The notes: generated by a model not told the origin, from the letters alone. Positions 36,565 to 46,832 are shown, counted from the stretch's first letter. The stretch is 64,000 nt of DNA from Candidatus Chlorobium masyuteum (GCF_011601315.1 NZ_JAAORA010000001.1:124001-188000), one strand, 5' to 3'. Numbers and translations: made by a program.

Positions 36565-39500
36565 ATGAGCCGGATATTTAAAACCATGGAGGGAAATGAA
36601 GCTGTTGCTCATATCTCTTATCGTACAAGTGAAGTTATCTGTATATACCCGATTACTCCGGCCTCCCCGATGGGCGAGTATTCCGATGCCTGGTCTGCCG
36701 AAGGAAAAAAGAATATCTGGGGCACCGTTCCCAAAATTGATGAACTGCAGAGTGAGGCTGGTGCAGCTGCAGCGGTCCACGGCGCGCTGCAGACCGGTTC
36801 TCTGACAACCACTTTTACGGCATCACAGGGTCTTCTCCTGATGATTCCGAATATGTATAAAATTGCCGGTGAACTCACCCCCTGCGTGATTCACGTATCG
36901 GCTCGTGCCCTTGCCGGTCAGGCACTTTCGATCTTCGGCGACCATGGTGACGTCATGTCGGTTCGGGGAACAGGTTTTGCCATGCTTGCATCCAGTTCTG
37001 TTCAGGAAGCCATGGATATGGCGCTTATCTCGGCAGCGGCAACCCTTGAATCAAGAATTCCATTCCTTCACTTCTTTGATGGATTCAGGACATCGCATGA
37101 AATAGCAAAAATCGAGGTCATTCCCGATACAACCATAAAAGCACTGATCAGCGATGATCTTGTCATTGCGCACCGCAACCGGCGCATGAGCCCTGATGCC
37201 CCGATTATCCGGGGAACATCACAGAATCCGGATGTCTATTTCCAGGCTCGCGAGACCGTCAACAGCTACTACAATGCCTGTGCGGATATCACAGAAAAGG
37301 TGATGGCACAATTCGGTGAGCTTACCGGACGGCACTATAAACTCTACCAGTACTACGGTGCTCCTGATGCAGAGAGGGTTATCATCATGATGGGCTCCGG
37401 CGTTGAAACCGTCCGTGAAACCGTTGAATATCTCAACAACAGCGGTGAAAAAGTCGGCGTTATCAATGCCCGCCTCTTCCGTCCGTTCGATGTTGAGCGT
37501 CTTGTCAGGGCACTGCCCTCCACAATCAAATCGATCTCCATTCTTGACCGGATGAAGGAGCCAGGAAGCGCCGGAGAACCGCTCTACCTTGATATCGTCA
37601 ACGCTCTCTTTGAAGGTGTGCAGAAAGGGCTCTTGAAAGGGCTGCCGAACATTACCGGCGGAAGATACGGTCTTTCCTCCAAGGAGTTTACGCCGGCAAT
37701 GGTTAAAGCCATTTACGACAATATGGCAACAGCCGCACCGAAAAACCATTTCACGATCGGCATCAATGATGATGTCACCCACCTGAGCCTCGACTATGAC
37801 CGGACCTTCTCGATTGAGCCGGACGAAATGTTCCGCGCCCTCTTTTACGGCCTTGGTTCCGACGGTACGGTTGGTGCCAACAAAAACAGCATCAAGATCA
37901 TCGGTGAAAACACGCCGAACTTCGCCCAGGGCTATTTTGTCTATGACTCCAAAAAATCAGGATCAATCACCACTTCACACTTGCGGTTCGGTCCTCATGA
38001 GATTCGTTCACAATACCTGATTACCGAAGCCCAGTTCATCGGCTGTCACCACTGGATCTTCCTTGACATGATTGATCTGGTTAAAAATCTGAAAAAGGGC
38101 GGAACACTGCTCCTGAACTCTCAATTCACTCCGGAAGAGATATGGGATAAACTTCCGAAAACCGTCCAGGAACACCTGATCCGCAAAGAGGCAAAACTCT
38201 ACACCATAGATGCATACAAGGTCGCCAGTGCAAGCGGGATGGGCCAGCGCATCAACACCATCATGCAGGCCTGCTTTTTTGCCATCTCCGGAGTACTTCC
38301 ACGTGAAGAGGCGATTGAAAAAATCAAGAGTGCTATAAAATATACCTATGGTAAAAAGGGTGATGAGGTCGTCAAGCAGAACATACAGGCTGTAGATAAT
38401 ACCCTTACCAATCTGCACCAGGTAACGATCGGCACGGTTGCCGACAGCAAACAGGATCTGCGCTCCTGTATTGTCGGAGAGGCAAGCGGATTCTTCTGTA
38501 ATGTACTGGCAAAAGTTATTGCCGGTGACGGTGACGACATTCCTGTCAGCGATCTTCCCGATGACGGCACCTATCCAACCGGCACAGCTAAATTCGAAAA
38601 ACGCAATCTTGCTGACGAAATCCCGGTATGGGAACCCCATCTCTGCATCCAGTGCGGCAAATGCGCCATGGTCTGCCCTCATGCGGCTATCCGCGCCAAG
38701 GTCTATGACCCCAAATACATTGAAAACGCACCCCGTACCTTCAAATCCATACAGGCAAAGGGTGCAAGCTGGGAGGGGATGAACTATACCATCCAGGTAG
38801 CGCCTGAGGATTGTACCGGATGTATCGTCTGCGCTCATGTATGCCCCGGAAGGGACAAGAGCAATCCGGAACGCCATGCACTCAACATGGAGCCGCAGCT
38901 TCCGCTTCGAGAGACCGAGATTGACAACTGGAACTACTATCTCAACATTCCGGAGTTTGATCGCAACAAAATCAATACCAAGCTGATCAAGGAACAGCAG
39001 CTTCAGGAGCCTCTCTTCGAATTTTCGGGAGCCTGCGCAGGGTGCGGTGAAACACCCTACATCAAACTCATGACACAGCTCTTCGGAGACCGCCTTGTTA
39101 TAGGCAATGCCACCGGATGTTCATCGATTTATGGCGGTAATCTTCCGACAACACCTTACACCACCAATGCTCAGGGTCTCGGGCCGACATGGTCAAACTC
39201 TCTTTTCGAGGATACCGCAGAGTTTGCTCTCGGTTTCAGGATATCAATTGACAAGCAGCGTGAATACGCCAGCGAGATTCTGCTGAGAATCGGCTCCCAG
39301 ATCGGTGAGACCCTGACACGGGAGATCCTTGAAGCAAAAGAGCTCACTGAACCTGAGATCTTCGAGCAGAGAAAACGGGTGGCGATACTCAAGGAGAAAC
39401 TTCGCCAACTGGATTCACCCGACGCAAAAAACCTGCTCTCGATAGCCGATATGCTGGTCAAAAAGAGTGTATGGGGCGTGGGCGGCGATGGCTGGGCCTA

Positions 39501-40134
39501 TGATATCGGTTACGGCGGCGTTGACCATATCACGGCAGGTGACAAGAACATCAACCTTCTGGTACTTGATACCGAGGTCTATTCAAACACCGGTGGTCAG
39601 GCATCGAAGGCAACCCCGAAAGCCGCGGTTGCAAAATTTGCCGCTGCCGGCCGCACGGTAACGAAAAAGGATCTCGGCATGATCTCCATGAGCTATAACA
39701 ATGCCTATGTCGCCTCGGTGGCTTTTGGAGCGCGTGATGAGCAGACACTCAAGGCGTTCCTTGAAGCTGAAGCTTACGATGGCCCATCGATCATCATTGC
39801 CTACTCGCACTGTATCGCTCATGGTATCGACATGGGGACAGCGCTGGACAACCAGAAAGCCGCTGTGGATTCCGGACACTGGCTGCTCTACCGCTTCAAT
39901 CCGGACAGATTGAAAGAGGGTAAAAATCCGCTTATTCTTGATTCGAAAAAACCGAAAATCCCGGTTGCCCAGTTCCTCAACATGGAGAACCGCTTCAGAA
40001 TGCTCAAGAAGAGCCATCCGGCTCTTGCAGAGGGCTATTTTACCGCAATCCAGAAAGAGGTGGACGCACGGTGGGCCCATTACGAATACCTTGCAGCCAG
40101 AACCTTTGATGAGCTGAAAGAGAAGTCAGCCTGA
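36565..40134 (+). CDS. nifJ: Pyruvate:ferredoxin (flavodoxin) oxidoreductase
   Basis: A 1189-residue single-chain PFOR. In order: domain I with TPP contact (YPITPASPMGEY), domain III gamma-like region, two [4Fe-4S] motifs (CIQCGKCAMVCPHA and CTGCIVCAHVCPG), then the TPP domain with ACAGCGETPY and GDGWAYDIGYGGVDH, and TEVYSNTGGQ. It interconverts pyruvate and acetyl-CoA plus CO2. In green sulfur bacteria it is known to run as pyruvate synthase, fixing CO2 after the reductive TCA cycle. The ATG at 36565 (MSRIFKTMEGNEA) is the family start. It has its own terminator. Confidence 0.97.
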   Translation: MSRIFKTMEGNEAVAHISYRTSEVICIYPITPASPMGEYSDAWSAEGKKNIWGTVPKIDELQSEAGAAAAVHGALQTGSLTTTFTASQGLLLMIPNMYKIAGELTPCVIHVSARALAGQALSIFGDHGDVMSVRGTGFAMLASSSVQEAMDMALISAAATLESRIPFLHFFDGFRTSHEIAKIEVIPDTTIKALISDDLVIAHRNRRMSPDAPIIRGTSQNPDVYFQARETVNSYYNACADITEKVMAQFGELTGRHYKLYQYYGAPDAERVIIMMGSGVETVRETVEYLNNSGEKVGVINARLFRPFDVERLVRALPSTIKSISILDRMKEPGSAGEPLYLDIVNALFEGVQKGLLKGLPNITGGRYGLSSKEFTPAMVKAIYDNMATAAPKNHFTIGINDDVTHLSLDYDRTFSIEPDEMFRALFYGLGSDGTVGANKNSIKIIGENTPNFAQGYFVYDSKKSGSITTSHLRFGPHEIRSQYLITEAQFIGCHHWIFLDMIDLVKNLKKGGTLLLNSQFTPEEIWDKLPKTVQEHLIRKEAKLYTIDAYKVASASGMGQRINTIMQACFFAISGVLPREEAIEKIKSAIKYTYGKKGDEVVKQNIQAVDNTLTNLHQVTIGTVADSKQDLRSCIVGEASGFFCNVLAKVIAGDGDDIPVSDLPDDGTYPTGTAKFEKRNLADEIPVWEPHLCIQCGKCAMVCPHAAIRAKVYDPKYIENAPRTFKSIQAKGASWEGMNYTIQVAPEDCTGCIVCAHVCPGRDKSNPERHALNMEPQLPLRETEIDNWNYYLNIPEFDRNKINTKLIKEQQLQEPLFEFSGACAGCGETPYIKLMTQLFGDRLVIGNATGCSSIYGGNLPTTPYTTNAQGLGPTWSNSLFEDTAEFALGFRISIDKQREYASEILLRIGSQIGETLTREILEAKELTEPEIFEQRKRVAILKEKLRQLDSPDAKNLLSIADMLVKKSVWGVGGDGWAYDIGYGGVDHITAGDKNINLLVLDTEVYSNTGGQASKATPKAAVAKFAAAGRTVTKKDLGMISMSYNNAYVASVAFGARDEQTLKAFLEAEAYDGPSIIIAYSHCIAHGIDMGTALDNQKAAVDSGHWLLYRFNPDRLKEGKNPLILDSKKPKIPVAQFLNMENRFRMLKKSHPALAEGYFTAIQKEVDARWAHYEYLAARTFDELKEKSA

Positions 40135-40149
40135 GTAAAAGAAAGCAAT

Positions 40150-40181
40150 AAAAAACGGCGGTATAACACCCGCCGTTTTTT
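40150..40181 (+). terminator. Terminator of nifJ
   Basis: A perfect 12-bp stem (AAAAAACGGCGG/CCGCCGTTTTTT) with an 8-base loop, 15 bases after the nifJ stop. The A- and T-runs on both sides would also let it act on minus-strand transcripts of the TPR lipoprotein gene. Confidence 0.9.
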
Positions 40182-40277
40182 GTTTGAGTGAAAGGACATC
40201 AAGGACGAAGAGAAACATCAATCACTTTCTACCAATATCGCTTTCCTCTGGAGCTCAATCCATAATTCAGAATCTCT

Positions 40278-42002
40278 TCAAGGCTTCCCCTTCAGCTTCC
40301 GCAGCTTGTCACGAGTTTCAGCGGCCTTCTGCATGTTTCCGAGTTTGTCATATACCTGGGCAAGATGGTCGAATATTTCAGCTTCCTGTGCATTGAGCCC
40401 TGCGGCTTTTTCCAGTAACTCCCTCGATTTGTCATATTCGCCCATCCTGTAGAGTATCCAGCCGAGCGTATCAAGATAACTTGCACTGAGCGGCTCCGCT
40501 GCTACCGCTTTCATGGCAAGCGTTTTGGCTCTCGACAGATCTTTGCCCTGCTCGGCAAGCATGTAGGCAATATTGTTCATGGCAAGCGCATTTCCGGGAT
40601 CAAGCTGCAAAACCTCCTCATAAAGTCTGATGCTTTTGACGGATAAACCCTGCCTGTCATAGCATAAGGCAAGAATACCTGCAGCCTGAAGGTAAAGGTC
40701 TTTCTCTGTTTTAACATTGATCGACTGCATCACGTTTTCAAGCAGCAAAACAGCACGGTCGAGCTTTCCCTCCTGATAGAGAAGATCCCCTTCCATAACC
40801 CGGAATCTCATCGCCAGAACGGGATATCGTTTTTTTGCCCGCACGATGATCGATGACGCTTTATGATACGCTTTCTGCATGATATAGGCGGAAACCAGAG
40901 CCTCATCAATAACCGGATTCCCCGGCACAAAAGAGCGTGCCTTGCGAAAATAACGCTCCGCTCCCTGTGCATCCTGCCGCTGAAGCAGAGACTGCCCTCT
41001 GAGCAGATAAACACTGCCATTGCGGGGATAATGCCTGTTCAGTTCTGAAATCATAACCTGGGCAGGTGCCTCGTAGGCGCTGTCCTTCAATGATCGGATA
41101 AGAAAGAGACGGGCAACCGCAATCTTCTGATCAGCACCAATACGACCGAGCAGGTGAAACCGGTGAAGATCGTTCAAAAAAGTCTCCCGGTTTCCCGACT
41201 GTACAGAGACTTCAAACAGCGCGAGCCAGGCCGGAACATAGAGAGGATTGTCATTGATAACGTCCCGAAACGACTTGAATGCCGATTCATATTGACCGGT
41301 CTGCAGATAGAGCTCGCCAAGGGTCAGGCGCAGCTTCTCTTTACCATTTCCCTGTTCAACCAGCTCGTTAAGGGTACCGATTGCATTCTGATAGTGACGA
41401 AGCTTTATTTCAAGCAGCAGCACCTGGGCCTGGGTTGTTTCATTCTTCGGATCAATACGAAGAATCTCCTGAAAGACGGCAAGAGCTTTTTCCGGTTGAT
41501 CGGCAGAAAGATATTCGAGGGCAAGCAGAGAGAGGTTCTCCGGACGACCGGGTTCAAGCGTGACAAGGCGCTGGTAGAGCCCGGCCGCATAGGTGTAATC
41601 AGTCATCTGATGGGAAAGCTCTGCAAGATATCGCAGGTAATAGGTATTGGAGGGATCGAGCTTTACGCTCTTTTCGCTGTAAAATCGGGCGGAATCGGAA
41701 ACACCAATACCGTAAAATGATCGTGAAAGGGCATAATTGATAGCAGGAGATGAAGCATCGCTCTGCAGAAGAGCCCTATAGCGATCAACAGCCGCCCTGT
41801 GCTCCCCTTTTACATTTAACAGCAGTGCTGCTACAAACTCCCTTCTCTTCGATTCGGAAAGAGAGTCAGCCTTGAGGCTCCTTCCCGCAACAACCGGCTC
41901 TGAAGAACAGCCTGAAAGGGTGATCGCCAAAAAAGCCGAAAACAGCAGCATGAAATGCACAGCATGCCGCACCGCCGGTATAGCTCCGCACAGGCTACGC
42001 AT
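40278..42002 (-). CDS. TPR-repeat lipoprotein
   Basis: A 574-residue protein. A signal peptide with lipobox LAITLSGC (Cys32 in the chosen frame) predicts a lipid-anchored envelope protein. The rest is built of TPR units, about twelve by eye (for example IRLYEEVLQLDPGNALAMNN), up to a lysine-rich tail. It is the last gene of the hpf-to-ruvB run and overlaps the ruvB end by eight bases. The start is uncertain: ATG 42002 or GTG 42020. Such lipoproteins often act as assembly scaffolds, but the partner is unknown. Confidence 0.85.
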   Translation of the reverse strand: MRSLCGAIPAVRHAVHFMLLFSAFLAITLSGCSSEPVVAGRSLKADSLSESKRREFVAALLLNVKGEHRAAVDRYRALLQSDASSPAINYALSRSFYGIGVSDSARFYSEKSVKLDPSNTYYLRYLAELSHQMTDYTYAAGLYQRLVTLEPGRPENLSLLALEYLSADQPEKALAVFQEILRIDPKNETTQAQVLLLEIKLRHYQNAIGTLNELVEQGNGKEKLRLTLGELYLQTGQYESAFKSFRDVINDNPLYVPAWLALFEVSVQSGNRETFLNDLHRFHLLGRIGADQKIAVARLFLIRSLKDSAYEAPAQVMISELNRHYPRNGSVYLLRGQSLLQRQDAQGAERYFRKARSFVPGNPVIDEALVSAYIMQKAYHKASSIIVRAKKRYPVLAMRFRVMEGDLLYQEGKLDRAVLLLENVMQSINVKTEKDLYLQAAGILALCYDRQGLSVKSIRLYEEVLQLDPGNALAMNNIAYMLAEQGKDLSRAKTLAMKAVAAEPLSASYLDTLGWILYRMGEYDKSRELLEKAAGLNAQEAEIFDHLAQVYDKLGNMQKAAETRDKLRKLKGKP

Positions 42003-43017
42003 TGAAAAGAGGACCTTCACTCCTCTCCACTCCTGTTGAAAATCGCAGATGCGCCTGCAGGGTCGCTACCCTTCCCCTCGGCGTTCTTGTCAGATAGCCC
42101 GCCTGAATCAGGTAGGGCTCATAAACCTCTTCAATGGTATTCTGCTCCTCCCCCACTGACACGGCCAGAGAGGCTATACCGACGGGGCCGCCGTTAAATT
42201 TGTTGACAATGGTCTCCATGATTTTTTTATCCATATCATCAAGTCCCTCCTCGTCTATTTCGAGACATTCAAGGGTCTTCATGGCTATGGAGCGGTTAAT
42301 GAGCGCTTCGGAATCAACCTGGGCAAAATCCCTCGCCCGCCGGAGCAGTCTGTTGGCTATACGGGGAGTACCCCGGGAGCGACCGGCAATCTCCTTTGCC
42401 GCTTCACCATCAATACCGATACCGAGAATACCAGAGGCCCTGACAATGATTTTTTCAAGAAGATCCGGCGAATAGTAGTCAAAACGGCTGTTGATGCCGA
42501 AGCGTGCCCTGAGCGGTGAGGTCAGAAGACCGGAACGGGTTGTGGCTCCGACAAGGGTAAAGGGTTCAATGCGAAGCTGTACGGCACGTGCAGAGGGGCC
42601 GCTGTCAAGCATGATATCGATGCGGAAATCCTCCATCGCCGAATAGAGATACTCCTCAACCGCCGGCGGCATGCGATGGATCTCATCAATAAAGAGGACA
42701 TCACCCTTCTGCAGACCGGTCAGCAGACCGGCAAGATTGCCCGCCTTGTCGAGCAGAGGCCCGGAGGTAGCCTTGATGCTTCCCCCCATTTCAGAGGCAA
42801 TAATATAGGCAAGTGTTGTTTTACCAAGACCCGGAGGTCCTGACAGCAAAACATGGTCGAGTGCATCTCCCCGGATTTTGGCCGCGGATATAAATACCTT
42901 CAGGTTATCGGTCAATCGTTGCTGCCCGGCAAAATCACCCATCCGAAGCGGACGTATCTGCTCCTCAAACCTTGTTTCAACGGCATCGGGTGGTGTATTG
43001 AGCAGTTCTATTCTCAC
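41995..43017 (-). CDS. ruvB: Holliday junction branch migration helicase RuvB
   Basis: A 340-residue AAA+ ATPase that drives branch migration with RuvA. Walker A is in LSGPPGLGKTTLAYI, Walker B in LFIDEIHRM, sensor-type segment in LVGATTRSGLLTSPLRARFG, and the winged-helix C-terminus is IEEVYEPYLIQAGYLTRTPRGR. The start is GTG at 43017. It is encoded 31 bases behind dppB; no ruvA or ruvC neighbour is present. Confidence 0.97.
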   Translation of the reverse strand: MRIELLNTPPDAVETRFEEQIRPLRMGDFAGQQRLTDNLKVFISAAKIRGDALDHVLLSGPPGLGKTTLAYIIASEMGGSIKATSGPLLDKAGNLAGLLTGLQKGDVLFIDEIHRMPPAVEEYLYSAMEDFRIDIMLDSGPSARAVQLRIEPFTLVGATTRSGLLTSPLRARFGINSRFDYYSPDLLEKIIVRASGILGIGIDGEAAKEIAGRSRGTPRIANRLLRRARDFAQVDSEALINRSIAMKTLECLEIDEEGLDDMDKKIMETIVNKFNGGPVGIASLAVSVGEEQNTIEEVYEPYLIQAGYLTRTPRGRVATLQAHLRFSTGVERSEGPLFNA

Positions 43018-43048
43018 AGCAGAGAGCGTTTCAGGTTGATGAGCACCT

Positions 43049-44014
43049 TCAGAGCTTTATGCGTGGATCCACAACTGCATAGAGCACATCAGAAACAAGA
43101 TTGCCAAGTACGATCAGGGAGCCTGAAATGAAGGTATTGGCGATGATCAGCGGATAATCCCTGGCAAAGATCGCCTCTACCGTCACCCTTCCCATACCGG
43201 GGAATGCAAAAATCACTTCGATAAAGAGAGCTCCGCTGAAAATAAAGGGGAGTGAACTCCCCATAAGGGTAACGACCGGTAGCAGGGCGTTGCGAAGCGC
43301 ATGTTTGAAAATAACCACATTTTCCGGCAATCCCTTCGCTCTTGCGGTTCGGATATAGTCCTGACGGATCACCTCAAGCATGCTGCCCCTGACATAGCGT
43401 GCGATACCTGCCGCCCCGTTAATGCTGAGGACGGTTACCGGCAGAACCAGATGCCAGAAACGATCCATGAGAAAGCCCAGCGGGCCAAAACTCTCCGCCC
43501 CGATCTCGTTCAGCCCCGAAGCGGGAAAAAGAGGAAACTTCAGAGCAAAGAGTATAATCATCATGAGGGCAAACCAGAACTCCGGCATGGAATAAAAAAA
43601 GAGTGCGGTCACCGTCAGAAAGCGATCAATAAAACTGTTCTGGCGAACTGCCGAAATAATACCGATAAGAATGCCAAAGGTAAAATTCGCAACAAGCGTA
43701 AGAGCCGCGATGGTTACCGTAATCGGCAGCGCCTCGGCAATGACATCAAAAACAGGCTGCTGGGCACGGCTGAAACTGCGACCGAAATCACCCTGCAATA
43801 CATTGGCAAGCCACTTGACATACTGCACCGGAAGGGGATCGTTAAGGCCATACTGCGCCCTGATCTGCTCGGCAACATTCGGGCTGATTCCCGGTTGTAT
43901 AAAAAAGGCCGCCGGATCACCGGGAGCAAGCCTGATAATGAAAAAAGTCAGGGTCAGCACGCCGAAAATAAGCGGTACAGCTATCAGAATGCGTTTGAGA
44001 ATATAGATCAGCAT
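43049..44014 (-). CDS. ABC transporter permease, DppB/OppB type
   Basis: A 321-residue inner-membrane permease of the peptide/nickel ABC family. Six hydrophobic segments are visible. The N-terminus MLIYILKRILIAVPLIFGV and GDPAAFFI are typical of the OppB/DppB group, and the EAA-like loop reads YIRTARAKGLPENVV. It starts six bases after the oppA stop, so the two are one unit. The usual second permease and two ATPases do not follow; an OppF-like ATPase lies at 59.2 kb. Substrate (oligopeptide, dipeptide or other) is not determinable. Confidence 0.9.
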   Translation of the reverse strand: MLIYILKRILIAVPLIFGVLTLTFFIIRLAPGDPAAFFIQPGISPNVAEQIRAQYGLNDPLPVQYVKWLANVLQGDFGRSFSRAQQPVFDVIAEALPITVTIAALTLVANFTFGILIGIISAVRQNSFIDRFLTVTALFFYSMPEFWFALMMIILFALKFPLFPASGLNEIGAESFGPLGFLMDRFWHLVLPVTVLSINGAAGIARYVRGSMLEVIRQDYIRTARAKGLPENVVIFKHALRNALLPVVTLMGSSLPFIFSGALFIEVIFAFPGMGRVTVEAIFARDYPLIIANTFISGSLIVLGNLVSDVLYAVVDPRIKL

Positions 44015-44020
44015 GACATC

Positions 44021-45847
44021 CTATTGGGTAACTGCAGCTGAAGGCCGAAGCTTCCAGTCGTCAAGATTGTAAAAAGTTCCGGAAATATTGAGCTCCTCGC
44101 CCTCAATCCTCTTGCTGAACCCCTGGGTCTCCTTGATCCAGTAAAGGAAGGTGATAGGCTGATCCCTGTGCAGAATCTCCTGATACTCCTGCCAGTAAGC
44201 TTTTGCTCCTGTCGGATCCATTTTCTGTTTGGCAAGTTCACAGAGCTGATCAATTCGCGGATTGACATATCCGGTAAAATTAAACCGGCTCTTTTTGAGA
44301 TCCGAACCCCAGACATCAAGAGGATCGATCTCCAGACCTATCGACCATCCGGCCATCCATGCATCAAGCTTTCTCTCCTGAAGATTCTCGAAAAAGACAT
44401 TACTCTCCTGGACGTCAAGCTTGCAGTCAATGCCGATCGCACGCAGGTTCTGCTGAATGATCGTACTGGCGTAGTTTCTGCGTGCATTGCCCGCATTGGT
44501 ATAGAGCACAAAACTGAATTTCCGGCCCTGCTTCTGCAGTATACCGTCAGGCCCTGGAAGCCACCCTTCAGCCCTGAGGAGAGCGGAGGCTCTGGCAGGA
44601 TCCATTGGATGCGGTGTTATCCGGTTATTGTATGCCCATTTCAGGGATGGAGAAATATCGTTATTGCAGATCACACCATATGCTTTGAGATAGCCGTCAA
44701 TGATTGACTCACGATCTATTGCAAGAGTCAGGGCAAGCCTTACCTTTGGCGAGCCGAAGAGCGGATGAGGTTTCACTTTTCCGCTTCTGCGGTACTCCTC
44801 CTGATCAATATTGGACCATCCGACATAGTCATAGGCTCTGAGTCCGACTGTTTTGATATCAATCTGCCTGTTTGCCTTCATGAGGGCGGTAAAATCCTCG
44901 GGTTTGATATTTTCAACAACATCAACCGCACCGGTCTGCAGCTGCGTCAGTCGCACCGTATAATCCGGCACCACTCTGAACGCAAGAGCAGGAATATTTC
45001 CCGGTTTGGGAAGATTGGAGTTCCGGCTTGAAACCAGAATCATCTGCTGCTGCTGCTGCCATCTCTTCAGCTTGTAGGGACCGGCACCAAGCGGTTCCAG
45101 ATTGAGCGGTGAGTGACGGAACTCTTCAGGTTTGACATCTTTCCAGAGGTGCATGGGCAGAGGTGTCAGCGAGGTATGATAAAGGGCAAGATGCTCCGCA
45201 ACTGGTTTGTAAAACCTGAAAATCAGTGTTGTATCATCCGGGGTCTCTATTGCCCTGTCAAAATCTATCCGGCCTTTGTCAGCTCCGACCAGTTCTGCAA
45301 GATACTGCTGACGGGCACTGGCAATGACCGGATTGCCATAGAGTTTATAGGAAAACTTGAAATCGCCCGATACAATCCGCTTGCCGTCATTCCAGAATGC
45401 ATCATTTCTGAGCGTATAGGTTATGGATTTATGATCCGCAGACATCTGCCAGCTCCTGGCAACTGCGGCCCGGGGTGTTTTTTTTGCCTGACCCGATGCA
45501 ACCTCACGCAGCTTTTTTTCGAGCGCCATGTAGTTGAGCAGTCCGGTCGACGTATCAAACTCTGTCTGAAGGAGCGAAGGATAGATCAAACCCATGATAT
45601 TGCCGGATGTGACCGTACTGCCGAGTACGGGATTCAGATAATCAGCATCGCCAAGCATGGCAATGACAAGGGTAGAATCCATTGCCGCCTGTCCCATTGC
45701 TGAATGCTCGGTACCCCCGTTACTCCGGTTGCAGCCACTCATGGCGAAAACAGAGAGGGCCAGGAGCAGGCTAAACACCAACCCTGACAAAGGCAAAGAG
45801 CGCCCGCAGGGGAGCTCACTCTTCAAAATTTTCCTGTATTCTGTCAT
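44021..45847 (-). CDS. Peptide-type ABC transporter substrate-binding lipoprotein
   Basis: A 608-residue SBP_bac_5 (OppA/DppA-like) protein. A lipobox SVFAMSGC (Cys39) anchors it at the membrane. ALEKKLREVASGQ, YTLRNDAFWNDGKRI, the LGAGPYKL and LALTLAIDRESII stretches are family-typical. Its start overlaps the end of hprK by 32 bases. It delivers substrate to the permease encoded next. Substrate uncertain. Confidence 0.88.
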   Translation of the reverse strand: MTEYRKILKSELPCGRSLPLSGLVFSLLLALSVFAMSGCNRSNGGTEHSAMGQAAMDSTLVIAMLGDADYLNPVLGSTVTSGNIMGLIYPSLLQTEFDTSTGLLNYMALEKKLREVASGQAKKTPRAAVARSWQMSADHKSITYTLRNDAFWNDGKRIVSGDFKFSYKLYGNPVIASARQQYLAELVGADKGRIDFDRAIETPDDTTLIFRFYKPVAEHLALYHTSLTPLPMHLWKDVKPEEFRHSPLNLEPLGAGPYKLKRWQQQQQMILVSSRNSNLPKPGNIPALAFRVVPDYTVRLTQLQTGAVDVVENIKPEDFTALMKANRQIDIKTVGLRAYDYVGWSNIDQEEYRRSGKVKPHPLFGSPKVRLALTLAIDRESIIDGYLKAYGVICNNDISPSLKWAYNNRITPHPMDPARASALLRAEGWLPGPDGILQKQGRKFSFVLYTNAGNARRNYASTIIQQNLRAIGIDCKLDVQESNVFFENLQERKLDAWMAGWSIGLEIDPLDVWGSDLKKSRFNFTGYVNPRIDQLCELAKQKMDPTGAKAYWQEYQEILHRDQPITFLYWIKETQGFSKRIEGEELNISGTFYNLDDWKLRPSAAVTQ

Positions 45848-46811
45848 TATTGATTACTTGTTTTATCCGCTCGGTCAGGGCTTCAGCTGCAACATAATTC
45901 GAGTATCGCTTCAGCAGGAAATTAAGGGCAACAACCTCAATGATAACCGTAATATTTTTACCCGGAAATATAGGCAATTGTACAAGCGGAACATCGACAC
46001 CGAGAATTTTAGTGAATTTGGTATCAAGCCCCAGCCGTTCGTAGCCCATCTCCTTGTTCCACTCCAGCAGCTCAACCACCACCAGCACCTCCTTGACATC
46101 ACGAATAGCGCGAATACCGAAGGTCGCCTTGACATCAACGACTCCGAGCCCGCGAATTTCCATGAAATGATCAACAATATTGTTTCGTTTGGCACTCAGC
46201 ACCATGGATTCACCCTTTCGATGAATAACAACAACATCGTCGGCCACCAGCCCGTGACCACGTTCAACAAGATCAAGGGCTATTTCGGACTTTCCGAGGC
46301 CGCTCTTGCCGGTCAACAGAACACCGACCCCGTATACATCAACCATCGAGCCGTGATACTGCTGATAGAGTGAAAACTGTTCATCAAGAAAGCCGGTAAC
46401 AAGATAGACGGTTTTCGTTGAAGAGTGGCGGGTAATGTAAACCGGAATTCCCGCCCTGGTTGCCATGTTGAGCAGCTCCGGAGGCAGTTTGTTGTTGCTG
46501 GTTAAAATAATGCAGGGCATCTTGAATCGCACAAGATTTTCAAACACCCGCTTGCGCTCATCCTCATCCAGATGATTGAGAAACCTCGTCTCCGTATTTC
46601 CCAGAATCTGTACCCGCTTGTAGGTAAAGAGATTGGTAAATCCGGCAAGAGCAAGTCCTGGACGGTGAAGATCGCGCTCAAAAATCCGGCGCTTCTCCTC
46701 ATCAACATTGTTCAGACGCCGCAACTTGATATCGTGCTTCTTGCCGATCGTATTAAAAAAATAGGCGACCGTTATCGATCGCTTTTTTAATCCTTTCTGA
46801 TCAAGATTCAT
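45816..46811 (-). CDS. hprK: HPr kinase/phosphorylase
   Basis: A 331-residue protein. The N-terminal domain (1-130) is followed by the kinase domain with P-loop LLTGKSGLGKSEIALDL (167-181), the HprK signature ERGHGLVADD, the histidine of QQYHGSMVDVYG and EIRGLGVVDV. The family phosphorylates and dephosphorylates Ser-46 of HPr for carbon control. No HPr or PTS gene is in the window. The ATG at 46811 lacks a good ribosome site. A terminator-like hairpin separates it from hpf, so its expression may depend on read-through. It overlaps oppA by 32 bases. Confidence 0.95.
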   Translation of the reverse strand: MNLDQKGLKKRSITVAYFFNTIGKKHDIKLRRLNNVDEEKRRIFERDLHRPGLALAGFTNLFTYKRVQILGNTETRFLNHLDEDERKRVFENLVRFKMPCIILTSNNKLPPELLNMATRAGIPVYITRHSSTKTVYLVTGFLDEQFSLYQQYHGSMVDVYGVGVLLTGKSGLGKSEIALDLVERGHGLVADDVVVIHRKGESMVLSAKRNNIVDHFMEIRGLGVVDVKATFGIRAIRDVKEVLVVVELLEWNKEMGYERLGLDTKFTKILGVDVPLVQLPIFPGKNITVIIEVVALNFLLKRYSNYVAAEALTERIKQVINNDRIQENFEE

Positions 46812-46832
46812 GGGTTTGGCAATGGAGGTGTG

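Noticed and set aside
38008-38877. A 289-codon minus-strand open frame inside nifJ
   Set aside because: Antisense shadow of the conserved PFOR sequence.
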